Assembly (NCBI GenBank): GCA_025210335.1
Contig: JAOARY010000082.1
Span: 1 to 64,000, forward strand
Reading direction: 5' to 3'
Length of the DNA: 64,000 nt
DNA from: Peptostreptococcaceae bacterium
GTDB lineage: Bacteria > Bacillota > Clostridia > Peptostreptococcales > Peptostreptococcaceae
Both the position numbers and the translations under genes were made by a program. The notes below the pieces were generated by a model. The model ran no database searches. It was not told the origin of the DNA and saw nothing but the letters and a program-made list of their open reading frames with translations. Positions within the stretch are counted from its first letter, which is position 1. Every line of letters starts with the position of its first letter. Positions 1 through 7,903 of this stretch are shown one piece after another.

Positions 1-7
1 ATTTAAA

Positions 8-98
8 TGGCGGAGAAGGAGGGATTTGAACCCTCGCGCCCCGTAAAGAACCTACTCCCTTAGCAGGGGAGCCTCTTCAGCCACTTGAGTACTTCTCC
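8..98 (-). tRNA. tRNA-Ser (GCT)
   Basis: The minus strand folds as a class II tRNA with a long variable arm. The anticodon loop CTGCTAA gives anticodon GCT, and the 3' CCA is encoded. It is the last gene of the eleven-tRNA array. Confidence 0.95.
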
Positions 99-107
99 AT
101 ATTTATA

Positions 108-196
108 TGGCGGAGGAGGAGGGATTCGAACCCTCGTGGGCTTGCACCCTAACGGTTTTCAAGACCGCCCCGTTATGACCACTTCGGTACCCCTCC
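108..196 (-). tRNA. tRNA-Ser (TGA)
   Basis: Class II tRNA with a long variable arm, anticodon loop CTTGAAA (anticodon TGA) and encoded CCA. It lies 9 bases upstream of tRNA-Ser(GCT) in the same transcript. Confidence 0.95.
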
Positions 197-243
197 GTGC
201 CAACTTTGCTTTAACAATTCTGTATATTAAAGTTTTAGATAAA

Positions 244-319
244 TGGTGATCCATCCGCGACTCGAACGCGGGACACCCTGATTAAAAGTCAGGTGCTCTA
301 CCGACTGAGCTAATGGATC
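244..319 (-). tRNA. tRNA-Lys (TTT)
   Basis: 76-nt cloverleaf with anticodon loop CTTTTAA (anticodon TTT), a GTTCGAGTC T-loop region and encoded CCA. A 47-base spacer, the longest in the array, separates it from tRNA-Ser(TGA). Confidence 0.95.
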
Positions 320-322
320 ATT

Positions 323-398
323 TGGCTGGGAATGCTGGACTCGAACCAGCGCATGCAGGAATCAAAATCCTGTGCCTTACCGACTTGGCGAATTCCCA
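323..398 (-). tRNA. tRNA-Gln (TTG)
   Basis: 76-nt cloverleaf starting TGGGAATT, as usual for bacterial tRNA-Gln. The anticodon loop TTTTGAT gives anticodon TTG, and CCA is encoded. Confidence 0.95.
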
Positions 399-404
399 AA
401 ATTA

Positions 405-481
405 TGGCGTGCCTGCAGGGATTCGAACCCCGGACACATGGCTTAGAAGGCCATTGCTCTATCCAACTGAGCTACAGGCAC
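405..481 (-). tRNA. tRNA-Arg (TCT)
   Basis: 77-nt cloverleaf with anticodon loop CTTCTAA (anticodon TCT) and encoded CCA. It reads AGA codons, which are the dominant Arg codons in this AT-rich DNA. Confidence 0.95.
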
Positions 482-490
482 ATAAAAAAA

Positions 491-564
491 TGGAGCGGGT
501 GAAGGGAATCGAACCCTCGCAACTGGCTTGGAAGGCCAGGGCTCTACCACTGAGCTACACCCGC
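491..564 (-). tRNA. tRNA-Gly (TCC)
   Basis: 74-nt cloverleaf with anticodon loop CTTCCAA (anticodon TCC), a GGTTCGATT T-arm and encoded CCA. Confidence 0.95.
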
Positions 565-573
565 AATTAAAAT

Positions 574-658
574 TGGTGGAGGAGACTGGATTTGAACCAG
601 TGAAGGCGATGCCAACAGATTTACTGTCTGCCCCCTTTGGCCACTCGGGAACTCCTCC
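574..658 (-). tRNA. tRNA-Tyr (GTA)
   Basis: 85-nt class II cloverleaf with a long variable arm and anticodon loop CAGTAAA (anticodon GTA). The discriminator base is A and CCA is encoded. Confidence 0.95.
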
Positions 659-663
659 AATTA

Positions 664-739
<76 letters not shown>

Positions 740-747
740 ATTTTAAA

Positions 748-824
748 TGGCGACTTGGAAGGGACTCGAACCCTCGACCTCCAGCGTGACAGGCTGGCAT
801 TCTAACCAACTGAACTACCAAGCC
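748..824 (-). tRNA. tRNA-Asp (GTC)
   Basis: 77-nt cloverleaf with anticodon loop CTGTCAC (anticodon GTC) and encoded CCA. Confidence 0.95.
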
Positions 825-857
825 ATTTAATATAATTGCTTCATATTATAAAATTGA

Positions 858-933
858 TGGTGGGCGTAATTGGACTTGAACCAATGACCTCCTGCTTGTA
901 AGGCAGATGCTCTCCCAGCTGAGCTATACGCCC
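858..933 (-). tRNA. tRNA-Val (TAC)
   Basis: 76-nt cloverleaf with anticodon loop CTTACAA (anticodon TAC) and encoded CCA. Confidence 0.95.
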
Positions 934-946
934 ATCAATATTAAAA

Positions 947-1021
947 TGGTGACTCCTAGGGGAATCGAACCCCTGTTACCGCCGTGAAAGGGCGGTGTCT
1001 TAACCGCTTGACCAAGGAGCC
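947..1021 (-). tRNA. tRNA-Glu (TTC)
   Basis: 75-nt cloverleaf with anticodon loop CTTTCAC (anticodon TTC) and encoded CCA. It is the first tRNA after the promoter. The transcribed order is Glu, Val, Asp, Thr, Tyr, Gly, Arg, Gln, Lys, Ser(TGA), Ser(GCT). Confidence 0.95.
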
Positions 1022-1073
1022 AAATTTTATTGCTTTAGGATTTCTTTTTGTTAGCCCCTCAGCGACAAGATTA

Positions 1074-1102
1074 ATTATATCAACCCTTTTTGATTTTGTA
1101 AA
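1074..1102 (-). promoter_or_regulatory. Promoter of the tRNA array
   Basis: On the minus strand a -35 of TTTACA (1097-1102) is separated by 17 bases from a consensus -10 TATAAT (1074-1079). It sits about 50 bases before the first tRNA and is the only good promoter seen for the array. Confidence 0.75.
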
Positions 1103-1327
1103 TAGTTTTTCTTAATTTTTTTTTTATTTTTTTCATATTTTTTTTCAACATAGTTATTTCAATGTATTTAACTTTAAATTTTTTAATTTTTTTTTATTTT
1201 TTTAAACAAAATTTTTATTTTTTTTAATATAATTTAAAAATTTCAATTAAAAATATCTAAAAATTTATATTTATTTTTATTTATTTGATTTTTTTATAAT
1301 TCTCATATACTAAATAACTTTAGCACA

Positions 1328-1370
1328 AAATAAATATAGGAGAAAAACCCAAAGAGTTTCTCTCCTATAT
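1328..1370 (-). terminator. Terminator hairpin after the TetR gene
   Basis: A 12-bp stem (AAATATAGGAGA with its complement) and an 18-base loop are followed on the minus strand by a T-rich tract. It lies about 110 bases past the TetR stop codon. Confidence 0.65.
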
Positions 1371-1476
1371 TTGTTTAAATTCTTTCAAAACTAAATTTTA
1401 TAATATATTTTTATATGTATTATTTATTTTATCCAATTATATCATCTTTATAACATATTCATTACATCTATTATTT

Positions 1477-2019
1477 TTATTTATCTGTATACGAATCTAT
1501 TATTTTGTTTATAAACTCATCACTAGTGTCTGTAAATTGATTTGAACTTATTAAAACTGCTAAACCATGAACATATATCCATCTTTTAAAGAATAGCATA
1601 TTTATTTCATCCATATCCTTACCTTTATGCTCACTTACATTTCTCATTATCTCAATCACTAAACTCGATTCTTCTGGTAAATTTCTCATACTTGTTATTT
1701 CTAGATTTAATTTATTTTCTAAAAACATTATTTTAAATAAATTTTTATAATCTCTTGCAAATTTAACATATCCAACACCCATATCCTTAACCTGTGTATT
1801 TTCATCTTTTATAAGATATGATAAAAATATTTCATGAGATCTTTTTATAACATCTTTTTCTATCTCTCTTAAAGAATCAAAGTTTGAATATATTGGTCTT
1901 GTTGAAGAATCCATTTTTCTAGCGATTTTTCTAGCCGTTAAACAAAAGCCTTCCTCTATAACAATTTCTAAAGCAGCATTTATTATGTCTTCTTTTGTAA
2001 ATTTTATTTTTGGGGGCAT
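1477..2019 (-). CDS. TetR/AcrR-family transcriptional regulator
   Basis: A 180-residue one-component repressor. Residues about 10-56 form the TetR DNA-binding domain, with the signature helix-turn-helix stretch TARKIARKMDSSTRPIYSNF. The rest is the helical ligand-binding and dimer domain, which does not reveal a ligand. The ATG follows GAGGTGG at good spacing. No transporter or enzyme gene is divergent to it, so its target is not evident. The hydrolase at 2328-3017 is the nearest co-oriented gene, 308 bases upstream. A small palindrome (GATAA-CAA-TTATC, near 2107-2119) lies in its upstream region but is too short to call an operator. Confidence 0.85.
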   Translation of the reverse strand: MPPKIKFTKEDIINAALEIVIEEGFCLTARKIARKMDSSTRPIYSNFDSLREIEKDVIKRSHEIFLSYLIKDENTQVKDMGVGYVKFARDYKNLFKIMFLENKLNLEITSMRNLPEESSLVIEIMRNVSEHKGKDMDEINMLFFKRWIYVHGLAVLISSNQFTDTSDEFINKIIDSYTDK

Positions 2020-2327
2020 TATTCCACCTCTTTCTTAATAATTGCCGACTCAAAATAAAAGTATTTCATTGTTCTTTAGTATTTATATTATATATATTCT
2101 TTATTCGATAACAATTATCTTCATCCTAATCCATATCAAAACATAAAAGAATAATAAATATTATTAATGTAAAAATAGGTTCTATAATTTTTTATTATGA
2201 GTAAAACTAAATCCATACTTTAAATCTATCACAATAAATAATTTTTTTAAACTATTTTTTCTTTTAAATTTAAAAATTAGTACCTAAGATATATGAAACA
2301 TTTGTTTTTTTATATAAAAATTTATTT
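2020..2327. other. Non-coding spacer upstream of the TetR gene
   Basis: 308 AT-rich bases without a plausible reading frame. They presumably hold the TetR promoter and the 3' end of the hydrolase transcript. No strong terminator is visible. Confidence 0.5.
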
Positions 2328-3017
2328 TTAACATCTTTTTTCGGAAATAAATTCAAAAATATCTTTTGATATTTGCTCTTTTGAAATACTATTTAATATT
2401 ACATGTTCAAAATCATTATAGTATTTTATTTGTTTATTTTCGCTCTTTACTCTATCAAATATATATTTTGCACTTTTAACATTTACAACCTCATCATGAG
2501 TAGCCTGAGTTATTAATATTTCACAATCTATATGTTTTATTATTTCTTTGGTTTTTAGTAAAAAAATATTAAAATTATAAAGAGCATTTAAAGGGTATTT
2601 ATTTCCTCCTTTTAAATACTTACTTATATGTCTTTTACTTTTATTTTTTATATCTAATAATATATTTTTTATTATCAACTTTATATTCCATATATATATT
2701 GGTGTATTTATGGTAACAATTTTATCTATACATTCTTTATTTTTGCTGTATAAATCAATTGCTAAAAGACCTCCCATTGAAAAACCTATAACTATAATTT
2801 TTTCATTTTCCTTTTTTAGTTTCAAAAAACCTTCTTCAACTGAATCTATCCAATCCTTATAATTAGTATTTCTAAGATGATGTTTACTTCCTGTATGACC
2901 TCTTAATTTCACCGCTAATGTATTGTAATTTTTATTTGAAATATAATCATTTAAATACTTAATTTCATCTATATTTCCACCAAAACCATGTATAAGTAAT
3001 ACTCCATATTTATTCAT
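2328..3017 (-). CDS. Alpha/beta hydrolase (carboxylesterase or monoacylglycerol-lipase type)
   Basis: A 229-residue cytoplasmic hydrolase with no signal peptide. Near the N-terminus LLIHGFGG forms the oxyanion-hole loop. The nucleophile elbow is GFSMGG (Ser at about residue 80). The likely catalytic Asp is in THDEVV and the His in FEHVIL near the C-terminus, so the triad is intact. Size and layout fit the Est30-like carboxylesterase / monoacylglycerol-lipase group. The substrate cannot be read from sequence. Its ribosome binding site lies inside the 3' arm of the hairpin at 3023-3062. Confidence 0.85.
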   Translation of the reverse strand: MNKYGVLLIHGFGGNIDEIKYLNDYISNKNYNTLAVKLRGHTGSKHHLRNTNYKDWIDSVEEGFLKLKKENEKIIVIGFSMGGLLAIDLYSKNKECIDKIVTINTPIYIWNIKLIIKNILLDIKNKSKRHISKYLKGGNKYPLNALYNFNIFLLKTKEIIKHIDCEILITQATHDEVVNVKSAKYIFDRVKSENKQIKYYNDFEHVILNSISKEQISKDIFEFISEKRC

Positions 3018-3022
3018 AAAAA

Positions 3023-3062
3023 AACCACCTCTTTATTCGATTATAACAATAAAGAAGTGGTT
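3023..3062 (-). terminator. Terminator/attenuator hairpin covering the hydrolase ribosome binding site
   Basis: A 15-bp stem with one mismatch (arms AACCAC..TCTTTATT) is followed on the minus strand by seven T and then directly by the hydrolase ATG at 3015-3017. The 3' arm carries AGAGGTGG, the hydrolase ribosome binding site, about 7 bases before the ATG. The loop contains TATAAT. It can end transcription from the acetyltransferase gene and also hide the start site of the next gene. Confidence 0.75.
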
Positions 3063-3095
3063 CTAATCTTAAATTATAATTAAAAATAATGTGCC

Positions 3096-3692
3096 TTATC
3101 TTATCATCACATAAATATCTTCATAAATATTTGTCTTCTCATTATGAAAATAATTTTTAATAGTTTTTTCTATTTCAAATCCAAACGATTTATATATATT
3201 TATAGCATTTTCCCATTCTAAAGATACTGCCAAAACCTCTTTTTCTATATTAGCAAAATTATTCTTTATTATCTGTCTAGCATCATTAAAAAAAGCTTTA
3301 CCAAGACCTAAACCTCTATAATCATCATCTATTAAAAAACTACTTATAAACATCATATTACCATTTATATCATGATAATTTTTTATATCATGGTTTAATT
3401 TCACTCCTTCAAAATCCATACCTTCTTTATGATTCCAAATTTCTGTGCTAAAAGAACCAATAATTTTACCCTCATGTTCCAAAACTAAAAATCCATAAGG
3501 GAATATTCTTACTCTATCCTCTATTGTTTTTATATCTTCTGCAATCCCTTTATCAAATGCTTTGTTCTCTAATTCATATAATTTATTCAAATCCTTAATA
3601 TCTGCAAGTCTTAATCTAAAACCTTTTTTAATTTCCTTAATTGATTTCTCATAAATATTTCTTTCTTTTAATTCCTTCATACTATTGTACAC
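3096..3692 (-). CDS. GNAT-family N-acetyltransferase
   Basis: A 198-residue acetyl-CoA-dependent acetyltransferase. The acetyl-CoA-binding motif A is YRGLGLGKAFF (about residues 125-135), followed by a typical motif B region, EWENAINIYKSFGFE. The N-terminal 25 residues before GFRLRLADIKDL look like an extra helix. The ATG at 3692 has GGGGTG 8 bases upstream. A second Met four codons in is an alternative start. The acceptor substrate is unknown. The gene precedes the hydrolase and is separated from it by the hairpin at 3023-3062. Confidence 0.85.
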   Translation of the reverse strand: MYNSMKELKERNIYEKSIKEIKKGFRLRLADIKDLNKLYELENKAFDKGIAEDIKTIEDRVRIFPYGFLVLEHEGKIIGSFSTEIWNHKEGMDFEGVKLNHDIKNYHDINGNMMFISSFLIDDDYRGLGLGKAFFNDARQIIKNNFANIEKEVLAVSLEWENAINIYKSFGFEIEKTIKNYFHNEKTNIYEDIYVMIR

Positions 3693-3719
3693 CCCTTTTG
3701 AAATATTTTTGATTTACAA

Positions 3720-5204
3720 TTATCTGATTTTTATTTCTCCATTCTCAATGAATATATCTTTTTTATATGCTTTTTGATTTACAATTAATGATACATTATA
3801 GTATATTTTTTCATATGATTTTATAGGTGTTATTTTTAGATCATCAACATTTAATACTGATTTTATAAGATTTAAATCTTCTTTAATCATCTTATTTTCT
3901 TTATCACTAAACTCTTTATCATCTGTTTCTTCCAAAAATAAATTAACCCTATCAATTTCCATCTTAACATAATTAGATTTTCTATCAACAATAATCTTCA
4001 CATTATCTCTCTCATCTATATAATTTTCTTTTGTTTTATAATATAAATAACTAGTTTTATCTTCATCCAAAGTCTGTTTATGAAGTTCATATGATAAATT
4101 ATTTAAAGTATTTTGTAATTCTTTTATATCTTTTGTATAAGGCTTTTGCATATATATATTCATATTATTATCATCGTAATCATAATAAATTTTTGTATAT
4201 TCATCTGTTATCTTAAATCTCATTGACTCATCTTCTATATCTGATTTTAAATATTTTATATCTAAATTTAATTTATTTATAACTGACTTAAATATTTTAT
4301 CAACCTTATTTATTACATATTCATTATTCTTTTTGTATTTATCTATGATCAAACTATTTTTATCAAGCTTTAATTTATCTTCACCTATTCCCAATTTCAA
4401 AAGTGCCTGTTTTGCTAAATTAATCGACTTTTCATTTACTTCTTTTTTGCCTTGAAATTTTTTTAGATAAATTTTATAAAACTCATCTTCTTCTCTTTTA
4501 ATTTTATAGTCTTTTTCAGATTCAAATAATAAATTATATGCCTTATTATCTTTACTTTCTTTTATAAAATCTCTTAATTTCAAATAATTTAAATAATCAA
4601 GAATATCTTTTATTTTATAATTTCTTATTTCAAACTTCTCATATAAATCATTTGTCTTTTCTTTATAATCTTCATATTTTTTTATATTTAATTCAATAAA
4701 TGCTAGCATATTATTTATATATAATTCTTCATCTTTATCAATCTTTAAATCCTCATTTATTATTTTTAGATTATAAGCCAAATCATTTAAAAATATAAAG
4801 TATTCTTTATAAACTTCATCTTCTTTGTTTAACTTATCTTCTTTATTCCTCATATTATCTCTTATAAGTTCTTCATAGGTTCTAAAAATACTATAATCAT
4901 CATCTTTAATAATATTATTCGCAATTTTAAATTCTAATATAAACTCTTTAAACTCATCTAAGTCTCTATATAAATCAATTAAAAACTTATCATAATTATC
5001 ATCAGCTTCGTATATATTTTCTTCATCAAATATATATGCATATTTGTCGTCCACATTTTCTATTAAAAGTCTTTCTTGCTCTTTATCCTTATATATTTTA
5101 TATTCTCGATAACAATATTTCCCAACAGTTATATATATGAGTACTAAAAATAATACAACAAAAAATATTTTAGCTCTTAATTTTTCGTTATTCTTAAAGT
5201 TCAA
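3720..5204 (-). CDS. Membrane-anchored protein of unknown function, paralogue of the one at 6325-7737
   Basis: About 494 residues. The N-terminus has one membrane segment (IFFVVLFLVLIYITV) after a short basic stretch. The remainder is a long, highly charged, mostly helical extracytoplasmic region rich in Lys, Glu, Asp and Tyr. The C-terminal 120 residues look more beta-like. I chose the TTG at 5202-5204 because GAGGTGG sits 5 bases before it; the GTG at 5211-5213 overlaps that site. It aligns by eye with the protein at 6325-7737, for example LKIINEDLKIDKDEELYINN against LIIINEDGVLTEDEKKYLNL. The layout of one membrane segment, a helical middle and a beta C-terminus loosely recalls germination proteins such as YpeB. 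That is a guess. Confidence 0.7.
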   Translation of the reverse strand: MNFKNNEKLRAKIFFVVLFLVLIYITVGKYCYREYKIYKDKEQERLLIENVDDKYAYIFDEENIYEADDNYDKFLIDLYRDLDEFKEFILEFKIANNIIKDDDYSIFRTYEELIRDNMRNKEDKLNKEDEVYKEYFIFLNDLAYNLKIINEDLKIDKDEELYINNMLAFIELNIKKYEDYKEKTNDLYEKFEIRNYKIKDILDYLNYLKLRDFIKESKDNKAYNLLFESEKDYKIKREEDEFYKIYLKKFQGKKEVNEKSINLAKQALLKLGIGEDKLKLDKNSLIIDKYKKNNEYVINKVDKIFKSVINKLNLDIKYLKSDIEDESMRFKITDEYTKIYYDYDDNNMNIYMQKPYTKDIKELQNTLNNLSYELHKQTLDEDKTSYLYYKTKENYIDERDNVKIIVDRKSNYVKMEIDRVNLFLEETDDKEFSDKENKMIKEDLNLIKSVLNVDDLKITPIKSYEKIYYNVSLIVNQKAYKKDIFIENGEIKIR

Positions 5205-5493
5205 AAATTCCACCTCTTTATATTTATTTTTTTATAAGAAATCCACAATAAATAAAGGCAAATCAACATATTAAATAATTATGATACACCTTCTTTTTAT
5301 TGTCTTTGTTATTTCCATTTTATATCAACTAAGAGTCAAATTGGTGGAATGTCGTTAAATTTAAGATTTTTGTAACTATATTGTTTATGCTAAGGCATCA
5401 TATTGTGTTGTAAAATTAAAAGTATCTACAAATATATATAATGAAAAATATGTAAAACTCACATAAAATATTTTATATTAATGGAGGAATTTG

Positions 5494-6267
5494 ATGTTCA
5501 ACATAAAAAAAATAAATAAAGGTCTAATAATTCTTACAATCATAAATTGTTCTTTAGTATTAATAAGAGCATTACTTTTAAAGAAAATACATTATTTATA
5601 TTTGATATGGAATTTATTTTTAGCTCTAATTCCATATTTATTAGCACTTAGTATTGATAATGACTTTAGATATTTTTATAAAACAAAAAAATTAGAACTT
5701 AAAACACATTTAAAGATACTTTCTTGGTTTTTTATCTTACCAAATTCATTTTATATGATCACAGATTTAATTCACATTAGAGCTATGGGTAATTTATATA
5801 AATATATTAATTATAATAGTAATTTAATTGCTAGAAATATTCCTTTTGATTCTAATTTAATTGCTTGGTATGATTTTTATATGTCTTTTTCATTTGTGCT
5901 TTTGGCTTGTATTTTTGCATTTTTTTCTTTAAAAATAATCTCTAATATTTTATTTAGAGCATTTAAAAAGCAATCTTTAAAAAAAGCAAGATATATAGCA
6001 CATAGCTTTAATTTAATTATTTTATTAATTAATTCATATGCTATATATTTGGGTAGATTCATAAGGTTTAATTCATGGGATGTCATTTTAAATCCAACAA
6101 TATTATTTAATATAGTCAGTTCCAATATAAATATGCATATGTATTCTTATAGCATCTTAACCTTTTTTCATATAACGCTTTGCTACTATACATTGGATTT
6201 AATAAGCTATAATTTTATTCCAAAATATAATTCAAAAAATAAAATACACAATAAAAAAAATAAATAA
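5494..6267 (+). CDS. DUF1361 integral membrane protein
   Basis: A 257-residue protein with about six membrane helices. It carries the conserved DUF1361 motifs: WNLFLALIPYLL, then LPNSFYMITDLIH, and near the end GRFIRFNSWDVILNP. Function is unknown for the family. The ATG at 5494 has GGAGG six bases before it, which is better placed than the TTG three bases earlier. It sits alone, convergent with the gene at 6325-7737 and sharing a strong bidirectional terminator with it. Confidence 0.8.
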   Translation: MFNIKKINKGLIILTIINCSLVLIRALLLKKIHYLYLIWNLFLALIPYLLALSIDNDFRYFYKTKKLELKTHLKILSWFFILPNSFYMITDLIHIRAMGNLYKYINYNSNLIARNIPFDSNLIAWYDFYMSFSFVLLACIFAFFSLKIISNILFRAFKKQSLKKARYIAHSFNLIILLINSYAIYLGRFIRFNSWDVILNPTILFNIVSSNINMHMYSYSILTFFHITLCYYTLDLISYNFIPKYNSKNKIHNKKNK

Positions 6268-6274
6268 AACAAAA

Positions 6275-6319
6275 CAAAGAGTTTTAAAAATAAATAAAAA
6301 TTATTTTTAAAACTCTTTG
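6275..6319. terminator. Bidirectional terminator
   Basis: Perfect 18-bp stem (CAAAGAGTTTTAAAAATA and complement) with a 9-base AT loop, flanked by A and T runs on both sides. It lies between two convergent genes. Confidence 0.85.
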
Positions 6320-6324
6320 CTTTA

Positions 6325-7737
6325 TTAATTTAGATCTTTAAATTCTATATAGTTTTCCAAATACTTTCGCTTAAATTCATCTTTTTCAAATAAAAATTCT
6401 ATGCCAAATTGAGAATCTTCAAGCTTAAATAATGCTCTATATTCAAAATGTTCTTTTTCTTTGAAAACTACTATATTTTGTAAATACTCACCTTTTGATA
6501 TTCGTTTTATATATTCTTTATTTTTTTGTACATATTTATAATCTTCATTTTCTAAATCTTTATTTTCTAAAAATAATTTTAAATTCTTTATATTCACCTT
6601 TATTTTACTATCCTTAGTAGAGTTTGTAAAATTTATATATATTCTATCATTTTTATCATAATAAGATTTTTTATCTCTTAAAAATTCTATACTTGCAATT
6701 TCTTTTTTTAAAATATCATTTATATTCTCACCTAATTTTATGTCCCAGTTGTTATTTTCAACCACAAACATATCATAATCTAATTTAAAAAATATATTTA
6801 TTATTTTTTTTAAATCTTTATTTTTTAAATCTATATGGAGTTCATCTGTTAAATAATCATAATTTAATTTTATACTTTGATCATCATTTTCATAAACACA
6901 TTGTTCATCCAAAAATTCTTTATTTAAGCCTTCTATTTTTATATCTAATTGCAATATATCTAAAACCCTTTTCACCTTATTTATGCAAAAATCACATTTT
7001 GGCTTTATATCCATTCCTTTTAATTTAAAATAGCATTCATCCCATTTTTTTATGTATTTTTTATATTCTATATTCTTAACTCTTATTTCTTCATATGTAT
7101 TATATATATTTAATAAATCTTTATTCTTATCTTTTTTCATATATTTTGATATAAAGCTTTCAAATTCATCGTATACAGTTATATCTCTTTTTTTATATGC
7201 ATCTTTATTATATTTATTTTTTTTATCTAAATTATTAATATACATATCATTGTTAATATTATAAATCTCTTTATTTTTATTAATCGATTCAGTTAAAAAA
7301 TTATCAATTAAATTCAAGTATTTTTTTTCATCTTCTGTTAAAACACCATCTTCATTTATTATTATTAAATCATAATAAAAATTATTTATTAATCTTGCAA
7401 AATTATAATAAGAATCTAAATTTTCATGTAATTTTCTTGTTTTAAAATCACTCATAATCGGTTCATATATGTACTCAAAAAGATATTTTGTATTGGGTTT
7501 ATACAGATTCAATACTTTTATTTCTAATATAGCATTTTTCATACTCTCAATATCACTTACAAAAGATTCATTAAATCTAGAATAATCGCCTGTATATTTT
7601 TGAAAATCAACTTCTTTTTTTTGTGTATTTTTTGAATATGCAAAAGAAGATAAATCTACATATTTAAAAATTCCAAAGCATAAAATAAGTATAAAATAAA
7701 ATACAAAAATTCTTTTTATTACGTAAAGCACCTTCAT
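6325..7737 (-). CDS. Membrane-anchored protein of unknown function, paralogue of the one at 3720-5204
   Basis: About 470 residues. One N-terminal membrane segment (IFVFYFILILCFGIFKYV) may also act as a signal anchor. It is followed by a charged helical region and a C-terminal part with beta character. It shares length, layout and several aligned blocks with the protein at 3720-5204. The pair flanks the DUF1361 gene, which suggests an old duplication. The ATG at 7737 has GTGGGG just before it, and a GTG nine bases upstream is possible. Two Cys in CDFCINK near the middle are unusual for this compositional class and absent from the paralogue. No function is recognised. Confidence 0.7.
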   Translation of the reverse strand: MKVLYVIKRIFVFYFILILCFGIFKYVDLSSFAYSKNTQKKEVDFQKYTGDYSRFNESFVSDIESMKNAILEIKVLNLYKPNTKYLFEYIYEPIMSDFKTRKLHENLDSYYNFARLINNFYYDLIIINEDGVLTEDEKKYLNLIDNFLTESINKNKEIYNINNDMYINNLDKKNKYNKDAYKKRDITVYDEFESFISKYMKKDKNKDLLNIYNTYEEIRVKNIEYKKYIKKWDECYFKLKGMDIKPKCDFCINKVKRVLDILQLDIKIEGLNKEFLDEQCVYENDDQSIKLNYDYLTDELHIDLKNKDLKKIINIFFKLDYDMFVVENNNWDIKLGENINDILKKEIASIEFLRDKKSYYDKNDRIYINFTNSTKDSKIKVNIKNLKLFLENKDLENEDYKYVQKNKEYIKRISKGEYLQNIVVFKEKEHFEYRALFKLEDSQFGIEFLFEKDEFKRKYLENYIEFKDLN

Positions 7738-7849
7738 TTTCCCCACATCCCAATTTTATAATATATTCTAAGTATACAATAAAAATTAAAATTTTGACAT
7801 TTTTATAAAATATTTAAGATAAATTTAAGAATGATTTTAATTTTCTTTT

Positions 7850-7891
7850 AAAAAAAGACATTTCTACAAATTCATAGAAATATCTTTTTTT
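7850..7891. terminator. Terminator after the first aerolysin-like toxin
   Basis: A stem of about 16 bp with one mismatch (arms AAAAAAGA-ATTTCTA) and an 8-base loop, with A and T runs on both sides. It lies 13 bases past the toxin stop codon. Confidence 0.8.
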
Positions 7892-7903
7892 AATAATATT
7901 ATT

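Larger units (their letters stand above)
1022..1476. other. AT-rich spacer between the tRNA array and the TetR gene
   Basis: About 455 bases with no gene. It contains the tRNA promoter at 1074-1102 and a terminator hairpin at about 1328-1370. Between them are long T and A runs with no coding sign on either strand. Confidence 0.6.

Noticed and set aside
313..570. Open frame of about 85 codons on the plus strand
   Set aside because: It runs through the antisense of three tRNA genes and has no ribosome binding site.
2107..2119. GATAA-CAA-TTATC palindrome upstream of the TetR gene
   Set aside because: Only 5-base arms in very AT-rich DNA; expected by chance and shorter than normal TetR operators.
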